Positions 1-9,361 are shown, counted from the stretch's first letter. The stretch is 43,330 nucleotides of DNA from Planctomycetia bacterium (GCA_005799545.1 SYGM01000058.1:1-43330), one strand, 5' to 3'. Notes: a model not told the origin generated them from the sequence alone. Numbers and translations are program-made.

Positions 1-1
1 C

Positions 2-694
2 GAGGAAGCGCACCACATGTTCGTCGGCCAGACGGGCGTCGGTCGCGTGATCGACCGCGCCTGCACGCTGATGAAGGAGCACCCGGGCAAGGATGTCACC
101 CAGTTCGGCGCCATCCCGCTCGAGCTGATCCAGCGCTACATCAACTTCTGGTACTCCTCCTCGACCGACCTCTACGGTGCCGAGGTCTCCTCCAACTCGG
201 CCAACTTCTTCGCGGCCGGCCTGAAGGGCCGCGCCTACGAGGATCGCTACAAGGAGCACAAGGCCAACGAGGGCTCGATGCGCATCGAGCGCTTCGTCGA
301 CGGCAAGCTCAGCGCCGAGGACGTCGCCATGCGCAACGCCATGAACGAGGTGCTGCGCTCGGAGTACATCAAGGACTGCGAGAAGGGCGTCGACTACTGG
401 AACCGCATCACCGAGAAGCACGGCATCGACTTCCGGTTCAAGCTGCCCCACCGCCGCTTCAACCGCCGCATCGGCGACTACGCCGCCGGCCGCTTCGACT
501 TTGATGGCAACCCGATCTCGGAAGCCGAGTGGAACCAGAAGGTCGACCAGTGGCTGCCGAACGACAAGGATCGCGCCTACGTCAAGTCGCTGATGGTGCC
601 CTGCTACGAGAAGGGCAAGTTCGCGAGCTGGATCTCCGCCCCGCTGCGCGGCATCAACGACCAGGCGACCGACTTCGAGTACGTCAAGCTCTGA
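2..694 (+). CDS. boxB: Benzoyl-CoA 2,3-epoxidase subunit BoxB, C-terminal part (5' truncated by window edge)
   Basis: The reading frame is open from base 2 and begins inside the protein with EEAHHMFVGQTGVGRVI, so the true start lies outside the window; the ATG at 17 is internal. EEAHH supplies an ExxH diiron-ligand motif of the ferritin-like fold. The segment ending in WISAPLRGINDQATDFEYVKL-like sequence is, from memory, characteristic of BoxB, the oxygenase component that with reductase BoxA epoxidises benzoyl-CoA in aerobic benzoate degradation. About 230 of roughly 470 residues are present. It ends at a TGA followed by a strong hairpin, so it is probably the last gene of its transcript. 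Identification rests on motif recognition; a related diiron CoA-thioester oxygenase is the main alternative. Confidence 0.82.
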   Translation, partial: EEAHHMFVGQTGVGRVIDRACTLMKEHPGKDVTQFGAIPLELIQRYINFWYSSSTDLYGAEVSSNSANFFAAGLKGRAYEDRYKEHKANEGSMRIERFVDGKLSAEDVAMRNAMNEVLRSEYIKDCEKGVDYWNRITEKHGIDFRFKLPHRRFNRRIGDYAAGRFDFDGNPISEAEWNQKVDQWLPNDKDRAYVKSLMVPCYEKGKFASWISAPLRGINDQATDFEYVKL

Positions 695-725
695 CAGCCG
701 AAGGCAGAACGTCAATCATGAAAAA

Positions 726-760
726 GCGCCGCGAGTGGACTGTTCGTCCGCTCGCGGCGC
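726..760. terminator. Strong hairpin terminator between convergent genes
   Basis: A 15-bp stem (726-740 pairing with 746-760, one G-T pair) encloses a 5-base loop. An A-run precedes it and ATGATTTT follows. It lies 32 bases after the boxB stop and 78 bases beyond the stop of the opposing radical SAM gene, so it can serve both strands. The rest of 695-837 holds nothing else I can support. Confidence 0.85.
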
Positions 761-837
761 ATGATTTTGCCGGGAGGCTGCTCGTTTGAGCCGGGAGGCT
801 TGAAGCTCTCAGGAGCTTCGCAGGCCCCGCGGCGCCA

Positions 838-2262
838 TCAGCCCTTGCTCTTCTCCATCACGCGGTCCATGACGTTGGCGCTCTCCGGCGGCGGGACGAT
901 GCCCAGCGCGCGGCCGAGACGCTTGCGGCCGTAGACGGGGTTCTCGAGGTAGTACAGAGTGCGCTCCATGAAGCGCTTGGCGCGCTGCGGATAGCCGTAG
1001 TACCAGCGCTCGTAGCTGCGCACCATGTTCTTGCGCAGCTCCTCGAGCTCGATCTGCGTGAAGTGCTCGTGCTTGTAGGCCGAGCGATTGGAGGACACAT
1101 AGTTCTCGCTGAGGTCGGTGAGATCGATGTTGGCGAGGTAGCCGTCCCAGCTCTCGGTGCCGATCAGCGGGTTGAACACGCTGACGCGCACGAGGTCGGG
1201 CGAGGCCAGCTTGAGCACCTTCTCCGTCTCCTGAATGTCCTGCAGGGTCTCGCCGGGCGAGCCGACGATCAGGTAGACCTTGGCCCAGATGCCCGCGCGG
1301 CGGGTCATCTTGGCGGCCTCGATGATCACTTCAGGCGTCAGGTCCTTCTTGAGGACGTCCAGCATGCGCTGGCTGCCCGATTCCCAGCCGTAGTAGATGC
1401 GGCGGCAACCGGCGCGGTGCATGTGCTTGAGCAGCGGGTAGTCGACGCAGTCGGCACGCGTGTTGGCGATCCACTCGAACTTGAGGCCGCGGCGCAGGAT
1501 CTCGTCGCACATCTCGTGGATGCGCTTCTTGCGCAGCGTGAGGATCTCGTCGACGAACAGGATCACGCCGGGGTTGTAGGTCTTGACGATGTGCTCAAGC
1601 TCATCGACGATCAGCTCGGTCGAGCGCACGCGGAAGCCGCGGCCGGTGAGCTCCTTCTGGCAGAAGATGCACTTGAAGGGGCAGCCGCGCGTCGTGAAGA
1701 TGTACGTGAGACGCTCGGGGTTGAGCTGGAAGTAGCGGTCCATCGGCAAGAGGTGCCGGGCCGGCAGCGGCAGATCGTCGAGCTTCTTGATCAGCGGCGG
1801 AGCCGAGTTGTCGATGACGAGCTGGCCCTCGCGCATGCCGGCGAGGCCCGCCACGGCCTGCAGATCCTCCAGACGCCCGCCTTCGAGCGCCTTCATGAAC
1901 TGCGGCAGCGTCTCTTCGGCCTCGCCCTTGAGGACGTAGTCGAAGTAGCCCGAGTCGAGGAAGATGCCCTGGTCGACGGAGGCGTGCGGGCCGCCCATGA
2001 TCGTGATCTTGCCCTTGGACTTGGCGTACTTGGCCCAGGCGATCGCGCGGCGGATGTTGGGCGTCAGCGCGTCGAAGCCGATCACATCGTTGCGATCGAT
2101 GGCATCGCGCATGTACTGGTCGTTGACGATGCGCTCATCGCACAGCTCGACCGGAATCTTCTCGCGCTCGAGGGCGGCCCCGAGGTAGGCGATGCCCAGC
2201 ACCATCGCGAGGGGGTCTTCCTGGACGTGGGGCTTGACGTAGGTGAGCAGGATCTTGCGCAT
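838..2262 (-). CDS. B12-binding-type radical SAM protein
   Basis: 474 aa. Residues 1-140 look like the cobalamin-binding-like Rossmann domain found in class B radical SAM enzymes (hydrophobic N-terminal strand, GGPHAS at 90-95, then KGEAEETLP near 112-120). I do not see a clear DxHxxG histidine-on motif. The radical SAM core follows, with the [4Fe-4S] cysteines in RGCPFKCIFC (C194, C198, C201). Such proteins perform methylations, rearrangements or cyclisations on unactivated carbons, and the substrate cannot be read from sequence. The gene is followed by the shared terminator at 726-760. About 130 bases separate its start from the stop of the upstream GT4 gene, so it may have its own promoter. 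No clear Shine-Dalgarno precedes the ATG. Confidence 0.88.
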   Translation of the reverse strand: MRKILLTYVKPHVQEDPLAMVLGIAYLGAALEREKIPVELCDERIVNDQYMRDAIDRNDVIGFDALTPNIRRAIAWAKYAKSKGKITIMGGPHASVDQGIFLDSGYFDYVLKGEAEETLPQFMKALEGGRLEDLQAVAGLAGMREGQLVIDNSAPPLIKKLDDLPLPARHLLPMDRYFQLNPERLTYIFTTRGCPFKCIFCQKELTGRGFRVRSTELIVDELEHIVKTYNPGVILFVDEILTLRKKRIHEMCDEILRRGLKFEWIANTRADCVDYPLLKHMHRAGCRRIYYGWESGSQRMLDVLKKDLTPEVIIEAAKMTRRAGIWAKVYLIVGSPGETLQDIQETEKVLKLASPDLVRVSVFNPLIGTESWDGYLANIDLTDLSENYVSSNRSAYKHEHFTQIELEELRKNMVRSYERWYYGYPQRAKRFMERTLYYLENPVYGRKRLGRALGIVPPPESANVMDRVMEKSKG

Positions 2263-2394
2263 GATGTCGCTTCTGGGAGGGACCTAGGCTGAAATCTACC
2301 CCTCGCGTCAGATTCTCGCAACCCGCGCAAGGGCCTCAGCTTAAGGCTACCCAGCCCTTCATCGGCTGCCGGTGGCTTTCAGATGCAATCCGGA

Positions 2395-3654
2395 TCAAGA
2401 GCCGCGGGCCCGCTGGTACTCCTCGAGGCACTCCGCGGCCAGCCGCTCGATCCTAAACCGATTGTGCAACCTGACTTGCCCCGCCTGACCGTATTCCCGG
2501 GCCCGGGAGGGGTCGCTCAGCAGCTCGGCGATGGCTTGCGAAAAAGCCTCCACATCGAAGGGGTTTCGGATCAGGCCGCTGACCCCGTCCTCGACGACCT
2601 CGGGGCTGCCGCCGAAGATGGTGGCGACGACCGGTTTGGCGTGCTCCATGGCCTCGAGGTTGACCATCCCGAAGGTGTCGAAGCAGATCGAGGGCGTCAC
2701 GAACACATCGACGGCTTCCAGCGCCGCCTGCAGCTCCTCGCCCTCGAGCCAACCGGTGGCGACGATGCGCTCCGCCACACCGAGCTCGCGCGCGCGCTGT
2801 GCGAACTCGCGCTCGTAGACATCGCGCTTGCCGAGCACCAGGAGGCGCAGCTGCGGAAAGCGTCCGGCGAGCCGCTGCAGCATCTCCAGCAGCTGGAAGA
2901 CGCCCTTCTGCTCGTGCAGACGTCCGCCCATCGCGATCAGCTGCATCCCCTCCAGCCCGCGCTCGCGGCGAAAGCGATCCACGGCCTCGGCGCTGACCGG
3001 CCGGGCCTGCGGCTCCAGCGCGTTGTGCAGCACGCGATCGACGCGGATGCGGTTTTCGGCGAGCGCGCGCGCCAGCTCGTGCGAGACGGCGCTGATGCGC
3101 TGCACATCGCGCTCGAGCACGCGACGGATGGCGCGGTTGCGCATGGGATTCCAGCGCAGTCGCTGGCAGGGCAGGCACTTCTGCCAGTAGGCGCGATAGT
3201 CGCGCAGCTCGCCGCGCTGCTCGGGGCCGCCGTGAAAACACGTCAGCTTCTGATGACAGAAGGTCATCACATCATGCGCCGTGAACAGGACGGCGGCTCC
3301 GGCCGCGCGCGCCTGCGTCAGCGCCGCGTAGGAAAGGTGCGTGTGGATCAGGTGCGCGTGGACGATGTCGGGGCGGAACTCACGGTAGATCCGCGCCAGC
3401 GGCTCGCGCACGCGCGGGTTGTCGAGGCTCACCCAGGAACGCCAGCGCGGGTTGTACGCGGAGTGCAGGCGATGCACGCGCACGCCTTCGATCTCGACGG
3501 GCGTGCTATCCGCCGCCTGCTCGGTTGTGCTGACGATTTCGGCGACATGACCTGCGGCCGCGAACTGACGCGCCAGCTGGTAGCACAGGCGCACGGAGGA
3601 GCCGATGCGCGGATCATGCAGATCGTTGAGCAGGAGGATGCGCATGGCCGTCAT
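2395..3654 (-). CDS. GT4-family glycosyltransferase
   Basis: 419 aa with a two-domain GT-B architecture: N-terminal acceptor domain to about residue 210, then a nucleotide-sugar domain with GRLHEQKG (244-251). The usual GT4 E-x7-E motif reads FDTFGMVNLEAM here, i.e. D326-x7-E334, a conservative replacement of the first Glu. Cys residues at 133, 139, 160 and 163 form the Cys cluster seen in a subset of GT4 proteins. The ATG overlaps the stop of the upstream GT4 gene as ATGA; a second in-frame ATG is 9 bases on. It probably transfers a hexose in retaining fashion to a cytoplasmic lipid-linked or other acceptor. Sugar and acceptor are unknown. Confidence 0.88.
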   Translation of the reverse strand: MTAMRILLLNDLHDPRIGSSVRLCYQLARQFAAAGHVAEIVSTTEQAADSTPVEIEGVRVHRLHSAYNPRWRSWVSLDNPRVREPLARIYREFRPDIVHAHLIHTHLSYAALTQARAAGAAVLFTAHDVMTFCHQKLTCFHGGPEQRGELRDYRAYWQKCLPCQRLRWNPMRNRAIRRVLERDVQRISAVSHELARALAENRIRVDRVLHNALEPQARPVSAEAVDRFRRERGLEGMQLIAMGGRLHEQKGVFQLLEMLQRLAGRFPQLRLLVLGKRDVYEREFAQRARELGVAERIVATGWLEGEELQAALEAVDVFVTPSICFDTFGMVNLEAMEHAKPVVATIFGGSPEVVEDGVSGLIRNPFDVEAFSQAIAELLSDPSRAREYGQAGQVRLHNRFRIERLAAECLEEYQRARGS

Positions 3655-4841
3655 TTCCCGCGCTCAGCGAGCACAGCCCGGTACAGCTGCAGCACGGCCT
3701 GTGCATTGGTGCGCCAGTCGCTGCTCCGGGCATGCTGGCGTCCCTCTTCACCCAGACGCTGGCGCAGTGCGCCGTCCTGCATCAGCTGCTCTAGCGCGCG
3801 CGTCACGGCCGAGAGCTTCTGCTCGACGAGCAGGCCCGTGACGCCATTCATCACCGCGTCTTCCGCCCCGCTGTCGCGCGAGCCGATCACGGGCACGCCG
3901 GAGGCACCGGCTTCCAGATAAACGATGCCGAAGCCCTCAAAGCCCCCGTCGCTCGCCGTGACCGGCGTATGGACGAAGACCGCCGCGCGCTGCATCAGAT
4001 CGCGCTTGTCGGCTTCGGGGACATTGCCGAGGAAGTGCACTCGATCCAGACCGCGCGAGCGTACGAGCTCGCGCAGCCGGGCTTCGTACTCATCCCCGCT
4101 GAGCTTGCCCACGATGTAGTGATGCCACTGCGGGAAGCGCTCCGCCAGCTCGACGAACGCTCCCAGCGAAAGGTGATGTCCCTTGCGCTCCTTCAGTTCC
4201 CCCATCGCCAGCGTGTAGGGATGCGCGTGCCAGGGCCGCGTCTCGCCGGCGGGCAGCGCCGGCGCGGCGTAGCTCGCCGCATCGACGGCGTTGGGAATCA
4301 CGACGCGCCGCGCATTTGAGACAGGCCCAGCAACGGGCTCTACCCCCAGCTCGGCATCCAGCAGCCGCGCGGTGTAGCCGCTGACGCTGATCAGGCGCGC
4401 AAATCCGCGGTAGCAGGCCCGCGCGCGGGCGCTGTGGCGCCGATCCTTCAGCGGCTGAACGCTGTAGGTGCCGTGGGCCGTGGCGATGCAGGGCTTGCCC
4501 GCGAGCTGTGCTCCACGCAGTCCGATCCAGCTGTGCGGATAGTCCTTGATCGCATGCACCAGATCGCAGCCCTGCGCGGCCCGGCTCGTGCGCAGGATCG
4601 CCGGCAGCGAATGCGCCCAGAAGCGCATGCGGCTCATGTGGAACAGATAGTCCGGCGGCAGACCGACTTCGACCTGCCAGCGCGCCGGCACCTCGGCCGA
4701 GGTCGGCCGGTGCTTGCGCGCGAGCAGAACGCGCACCGAGAGCCGCGGCTCCAGCTCCTCCAGTGCATGGATCAGCCTCACCGCATAACGTCCCACCCCG
4801 TCGAGGTCCGAGAGCGAATCCGTGAGGTAGAGCACGCGCAT
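3651..4841 (-). CDS. GT4-family glycosyltransferase
   Basis: 396 aa GT-B fold protein. The N-terminal domain begins MRVLYLTDSLSDLDGVGRYA, a Gly-rich first loop typical of GT4. The C-terminal domain has GELKERKG (214-221) for the nucleotide-sugar phosphates and FEGFGIVYLEAG with the intact E302-x7-E310 pair. It is translationally coupled to the next GT4 (4-base overlap) and probably first in a two-gene unit, because the plus-strand gene starting at 4897 diverges from it across only 55 bases. Donor and acceptor cannot be assigned. Confidence 0.9.
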   Translation of the reverse strand: MRVLYLTDSLSDLDGVGRYAVRLIHALEELEPRLSVRVLLARKHRPTSAEVPARWQVEVGLPPDYLFHMSRMRFWAHSLPAILRTSRAAQGCDLVHAIKDYPHSWIGLRGAQLAGKPCIATAHGTYSVQPLKDRRHSARARACYRGFARLISVSGYTARLLDAELGVEPVAGPVSNARRVVIPNAVDAASYAAPALPAGETRPWHAHPYTLAMGELKERKGHHLSLGAFVELAERFPQWHHYIVGKLSGDEYEARLRELVRSRGLDRVHFLGNVPEADKRDLMQRAAVFVHTPVTASDGGFEGFGIVYLEAGASGVPVIGSRDSGAEDAVMNGVTGLLVEQKLSAVTRALEQLMQDGALRQRLGEEGRQHARSSDWRTNAQAVLQLYRAVLAERGK

Positions 4842-4896
4842 GGAGGCAGGGCCGTAAGGCCAGATCGAACACTACCGCCTGCCCGGCTGCAAGCGC

Positions 4897-6150
4897 GTGC
4901 AATCCGCCTGCGAAAGCGGCACTCTGGTGAGCCTCATGGTGCAGGGCAAGGAAGGTCGGGGGGCGTTCGGAGGCTTCATCGGACCGCGCACGCTCCTCGA
5001 GGCAGTGCGCAACGGCGCGCCCTGGCTGTTCGACGGCACGCATCCTGATTCCGGCCGGGTGCCCTCGAAGCCGGCGCAGCGGCTGCATGAACACGCCGCG
5101 CACGAGCTGGGCTGGTGGGCCATCCTGCGCCACGCGGAGCAGCTGCTGCAGGCCTGCGAGGAACCGACGCCCGCGCAGCGCACGGACTACTTCGCGCTGT
5201 GCCTGGCGGCCCACTTCGCTTCCGTGGCGAGCTACGTGCCGACCGATGTCGACGCCAAGATCCGCCATGCGCTGTGGTTCGAGCCGATGCCGGAGGAGGA
5301 GCGCGGCATCATGCTCGAGCTGGCGCTGGGGCTGTCACGCTGGGACATCACGCGCATCTCCGCGCGCTGCGTGCATATGGATGAGACCGGCCCCGTCAGC
5401 GGTCACGACGGCGAGCGCCTCTCCGTGCTGTGCGGGGCGCTGCTCGGCATGCGCGCGGCCGGGCGCAAGGACGATGCCGAGCGCGTCGATGCGGCCATCG
5501 ATGAGGAGCTGCGCCGCGAGGCACGCGCGTTCGCGATCCTCGAGGCCAGTCCCGGACGCGAGATCGAATGGCTCAACCTCGCCAACTCGATGACGCACAA
5601 CGCCGGCGACATCCTGCAGGCGCTCGATCGCAAGGGCGTGCGCGAGTGGTCGCAGGAACCGATGGAACGCTACGGCGATCTCGCGCGCACGCGCTTCGAG
5701 CGCTACGGCGGAGCTTTCGGCAAGGCGGCCACGCTGTACCGCGAGCTGCTCGCCAGCGAAGGCCACCGGCACTACCCCATGCGCGAACAAAAGCTCCTGC
5801 GCGCCAGCCACGAGCTGCTGCTGCCGCTGGGCCCGTTCCTCGACGCATGGGGTGCGCGACTGGCGAGCTGGCCTGCCTGGGGAGCGCGCGAGCACGCGGC
5901 GATCGCAAGCTCGCTGATCGAAGGCTGTCGCCGCGTGGCGGGACAGGAAGGCTACTACCGTGCGCTGGTGGGCTTTGCGAAGACGCGCTCCGGCGGACTG
6001 GAGTCACGCGAGCTCGAGACGCAGCTCAGCGGGGCCGCGAAGAAGCTGCTCAAGGACACCGAGCTGAAGAAGAAGCTCGCCGTGCGGCGCGAAAGCTTCG
6101 AGTCGAGCTACGCCAAGCGCGCGCGGGCGCTGCTCGCGGGCTGGCGCTAG
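4897..6150 (+). CDS. Uncharacterised 417-aa soluble protein
   Basis: I do not recognise this family. From a GTG at 4897 it encodes 417 aa; ATG 4936 is an alternative start, and an in-frame stop at 4855 limits the N-terminus. It has no signal peptide or membrane segment. The protein is rich in Ala, Arg, Glu and amphipathic helices (for example RQE- and Lys-rich stretches near the C-terminus), so it looks all-alpha. It is the only plus-strand gene among the glycosyltransferase genes: it diverges from the GT4 pair at its left, and its TAG overlaps the stop of the converging GT4 at 6147 within a shared CTAG. Consistent GC3 and the absence of a better opposing frame support it as a real gene. Confidence 0.75.
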   Translation: MQSACESGTLVSLMVQGKEGRGAFGGFIGPRTLLEAVRNGAPWLFDGTHPDSGRVPSKPAQRLHEHAAHELGWWAILRHAEQLLQACEEPTPAQRTDYFALCLAAHFASVASYVPTDVDAKIRHALWFEPMPEEERGIMLELALGLSRWDITRISARCVHMDETGPVSGHDGERLSVLCGALLGMRAAGRKDDAERVDAAIDEELRREARAFAILEASPGREIEWLNLANSMTHNAGDILQALDRKGVREWSQEPMERYGDLARTRFERYGGAFGKAATLYRELLASEGHRHYPMREQKLLRASHELLLPLGPFLDAWGARLASWPAWGAREHAAIASSLIEGCRRVAGQEGYYRALVGFAKTRSGGLESRELETQLSGAAKKLLKDTELKKKLAVRRESFESSYAKRARALLAGWR

Positions 6151-7319
6151 ACGCGCGCGCGCATCCACTCGACCAAGCGCTGCGCGCGCGCATCCCAGGT
6201 GTGGTGCGCGGCCCGCGCGCCGAGCGCCGCTCCCAACCGCGCGCGCAGGGCCTCATCGCCGAGCAGGCGCTCGATCGCCGCTGCCAGAGCGGTTGCATTC
6301 TCGGGTTCGACCAGCAGCGCATCCTGTTCGTGGGTCAGGATCTCGCGCAGCGAAGGCAGATCAGAGGCCACCACCGGAATGCGCGCCGCCATGGCCTCGA
6401 AGACCTTGAGCGGCGAGGTGTAGCGCGCGCTGATTGCTGGCCGGGCGCGGTTGGGCACCACGCAGAGATCCCCGGCCGCGAGATACCACGGCACGGTCTC
6501 AGGCGGCTGGAAGCCGTCGATGCGCACGTGCGCAAGGCCGCCCGCCTCCGCTCGCAGGCGCTGTACATCGGCCTCCATCCCGCCCGCGATCACGAAGTAG
6601 ACCTGCGGCAGGCTGCGCGCCGCCTCCAGCAGCACATCGACGCCCTTCCACTCCAGCAATCCGCCCGTGTAGACGACGATCGGCGCTTCCGCGGGCAGCT
6701 GCAGCCGCCGGCGTGCTTCCGTGCGCGACAGGGGAGCAGCAAAGCGCGCGGGCTCAAAGCCATCGTGCTCCACGCGAATCGAATCCGGCGCAAGCCCCAG
6801 CTCGATCAGATCCTCGCGCACGCCTCCGGAGATAGCGACGATGCCGCGCGCGCGAGCGCCCGCTGCGAGCAGGGCCCGTCGGCGCAGGCGACCGCCCGGC
6901 ACGCGGTGGATCTCGAGAAACACCGGCCGGCCGGATCGCCGCAGCAGCCGTTGCGCGCATTCCACCTCGCGCGAATAGACGAGGGCTTGCGGCCACTCGC
7001 GCGCGATGCGCTGCGCGGCGGCGCGCGAGAAGCTCAGCTCCTGCACGCGAGCGGGCACATACTGCAGCGCGCGCGGCAGCCGATCGATCCAGTCCACGCA
7101 GGCGGCCTCTTCCAGGCGCGGCCTGGCGCCGCGGGGCACGCCGTACCAGTCGAACAGATCGGTCCCCGCAGGCAGCTCGAGGCTGCGTCGGCGTCTGGCC
7201 GTCAGCAGAATGGTCTCAAAGCCCGCGCGCGCGAAGCTCGCCGCGCACTGCGCCACCTGCAGCGACTGCGCGCGCGCCGAGGGCATGCGCGCGTTGGCGA
7301 CCAGCACCAGCTGATTCAT
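6147..7319 (-). CDS. GT4-family glycosyltransferase (last gene of the polysaccharide operon)
   Basis: 390 aa starting at MNQLVLVANARMPSARA. An upstream in-frame ATG would add about 40 low-complexity residues and overlap the previous gene deeply, so I use the ATG at 7319, which gives a 4-base ATGA overlap with the sulfatase-like gene. The donor-site loop is GGLLEWKG (219-226). The second motif is SPLKVFEAMA, where only the second Glu (E308) of E-x7-E is kept and a Lys precedes it, a known GT4 variation. The N-terminal SARAQS after the first strand is typical of GT4 enzymes acting on surface glycans. It is the distal gene of the run beginning at 19790. Confidence 0.87.
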   Translation of the reverse strand: MNQLVLVANARMPSARAQSLQVAQCAASFARAGFETILLTARRRRSLELPAGTDLFDWYGVPRGARPRLEEAACVDWIDRLPRALQYVPARVQELSFSRAAAQRIAREWPQALVYSREVECAQRLLRRSGRPVFLEIHRVPGGRLRRRALLAAGARARGIVAISGGVREDLIELGLAPDSIRVEHDGFEPARFAAPLSRTEARRRLQLPAEAPIVVYTGGLLEWKGVDVLLEAARSLPQVYFVIAGGMEADVQRLRAEAGGLAHVRIDGFQPPETVPWYLAAGDLCVVPNRARPAISARYTSPLKVFEAMAARIPVVASDLPSLREILTHEQDALLVEPENATALAAAIERLLGDEALRARLGAALGARAAHHTWDARAQRLVEWMRARV

Positions 7320-9361
7320 CGCGGCGCCTTGGGCGGCGCTTGCTCGTCGCCGCCCGTGTAGCCCAGCTGCTGGAAGCGCGCCTTCATCTCCAGATCGCGA
7401 TGCGACTCCTCCATGCGCCGCACAGGCAGCCCCTCGTTCCAACGCCGCAGTGCCTGAAACAAGGCTTCGGCCTCCTGCGGATGAGCCTCGAGCACATTGC
7501 GCTGCTCGTGAGGATCGCTCGTGAGCTCGTACAGGCGCGGCAGGAAGCGATCCTTGACGGCGCGCGCGGCGACGAGCGTAGGCTCCTGCCAGGCGCGCGC
7601 GTCGACGAGCAGCTTGAATCGGCCGTTCTGCGCGGCGTGGAAGTAGGCGTTTTCCGCGAACGAATGCTCCCGCACGCTTGCGGATTCGCCGCGCACCAAG
7701 GACATCAGGCTGCGACCGTCGATCTCGCCGAAGGCGCGCACCTCGCTCTCCTCCACGGGCAGACGCATGTTCACCAGCTCGCAGGCCGTTGGCAACAGAT
7801 CGATGGAGTCTGTGAGCGCGGCCACGCGCCGACCGGCGGGCAGGCTCTTGGGCCAGCGCATCACCAACGGGATGCGCAGGTTGGTCTGCACCATGTGGTC
7901 ATGCTCCCACAGACCGTCCTCCCCGAGCGACTCGCCGTGGTCGCTGGTGACGATCACCAGCGTCGAATCGAGCACACCCTTGGCGCGCAGTGTCTCGACC
8001 AGCTCGCCGATCATGCGGTCGGCATGCGCCACCCCGGCGTAGTACAGATCGCGAATGCGCTGCACGTCCTCGGGCGTCGGGGTGTAACGGCCCGCTTCGA
8101 TGGCCTCGCGCTGCACCGAGTAGAAGGCCTGGATCGGCCCCTTGTAGGCGGGATCGAGGTAATGCTCGCGCAGATCGGCGGGCGGATCGTAGGGTGTGTG
8201 CGTCGAGTACAGGTGCACCATCGTCGCAAAGCGCTTGTCATGGTGCTGCTCCAGCCAATCACGGGCATTGCTGGCGACGATCGCGCTATCGAAGCGCGCC
8301 TCGAACTTGTTCTTGAACACGAAGAGCAGCAAGTCGCTGCGGAAGACGCTCCAGGTGCTGTCGAGCCGCACCAGGTCGTGCCCCACCATGGCTTCGAAGT
8401 ACTCGTCAAAGCCGCGCAGCAGGCCCGAGCCGGTGGAGAGCGTGCCGGTGTGGAAGCTCGCCGTGATCCAGTCGGAATCTTCCATCGCGCGGCCGTCGAG
8501 GCGCTCACCGGTCTTGAGATGCCAGGGCAGCGTGATGTTGGGCGGCATGCGCAGCCCGGGCTCCATCTTCACCAGTCCGTGGCGGCGCGGGTACTTGCCC
8601 GTCAGCATCGAGCCGAAGCTCGGCCAGGTGAACGGCACCTGCGTGAAGTGGTTCTCGAACAGGACCCCCTCGGTTGCGAGCCGGTCGATGTTGGGTGTCT
8701 TGACGCGTGGATCGCCGTAGCAGCCCAGCGTGTCCTGCCGCAGCGCATCCACCACGATGAACAGGATGTTCGGCTGGTCGCGGTTGCGGTCCTGGATCTG
8801 TCCACGGGGCGTGGCCGCGTCCTCCATGGCGTGGTGCACGAAGCCCAGCACGATCGCCAGCGCAGCGAAGATCGAGATGCTGCGCATCAGCATGGCTGGC
8901 AGGCGCGTGAACCAGCGCGCGAGCCACCAGCCGAACAGCGCGCACACGATCAGCATGCCGGCGGCGCTTGCGAGGCGCTCAGGCGAGCTCGCGGGCCGGC
9001 CGTAGAAGACCCACGGCCGAGACCACCAGTAAAGCTCGACGAACAACACGGCCATGAAGCCCAGCGCGACCAGCGCCAGATAGCGGCGCGTGAGCTCGCG
9101 CAAGCGCGCACGCAAAAGCGGATGCAGCACAACCGCCAGCACGCTCAACGCCGCGATCCACAGCGCGACGTAAAGACCCACCGCGCTGCCCAGACAACCG
9201 ATCCAATCCCAGGCGCTGAGGTTGGCCGTGCCGACGCAACCGGCGACCAGACCGTCACACAGGCCGTGCAGGGCGCCCACCAGCAGTCCGGCGGACAGAC
9301 CGGCCTGCACGCTGGTCAGTAGACCGGACGGGGGCTTTCGAAACGCGGGGTGAGGGTTCAT
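7316..9361 (-). CDS. Membrane-anchored sulfatase-fold (alkaline phosphatase superfamily) protein with Thr at the nucleophile position
   Basis: 681 aa from the ATG at 9361 (4-base overlap with the upstream gene). The first ~180 residues hold about five hydrophobic segments (roughly 13-38, 52-80, 95-115, 133-150, 160-176). The sulfatase domain then starts at NILFIVVDALRQDT with metal-ligand D205, and SDHGESLGE (D474, H475) gives further metal ligands. Where sulfatases have C/S-x-P-x-R for formylglycine formation, this protein reads TWPSF (245-249): Thr replaces Cys and Phe replaces Arg. It is therefore unlikely to be an FGly sulfatase. By analogy with LtaS and EptA, which use Thr, it may be a phospho-group transferase or phosphodiesterase acting on a glycan or lipid. 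The membrane-plus-periplasmic-domain design fits that. Confidence 0.85.
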   Translation of the reverse strand: MNPHPAFRKPPSGLLTSVQAGLSAGLLVGALHGLCDGLVAGCVGTANLSAWDWIGCLGSAVGLYVALWIAALSVLAVVLHPLLRARLRELTRRYLALVALGFMAVLFVELYWWSRPWVFYGRPASSPERLASAAGMLIVCALFGWWLARWFTRLPAMLMRSISIFAALAIVLGFVHHAMEDAATPRGQIQDRNRDQPNILFIVVDALRQDTLGCYGDPRVKTPNIDRLATEGVLFENHFTQVPFTWPSFGSMLTGKYPRRHGLVKMEPGLRMPPNITLPWHLKTGERLDGRAMEDSDWITASFHTGTLSTGSGLLRGFDEYFEAMVGHDLVRLDSTWSVFRSDLLLFVFKNKFEARFDSAIVASNARDWLEQHHDKRFATMVHLYSTHTPYDPPADLREHYLDPAYKGPIQAFYSVQREAIEAGRYTPTPEDVQRIRDLYYAGVAHADRMIGELVETLRAKGVLDSTLVIVTSDHGESLGEDGLWEHDHMVQTNLRIPLVMRWPKSLPAGRRVAALTDSIDLLPTACELVNMRLPVEESEVRAFGEIDGRSLMSLVRGESASVREHSFAENAYFHAAQNGRFKLLVDARAWQEPTLVAARAVKDRFLPRLYELTSDPHEQRNVLEAHPQEAEALFQALRRWNEGLPVRRMEESHRDLEMKARFQQLGYTGGDEQAPPKAPR

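Noticed and set aside
529-789. 86-aa plus-strand frame overlapping boxB and the terminator
   Set aside because: It reads through the terminator hairpin in a shifted frame and is Arg-rich antisense-like sequence.
7316-9361. Straight assignment as a formylglycine sulfatase
   Set aside because: The C/S-x-P-x-R motif is replaced by TWPSF, so the usual activation cannot occur there.
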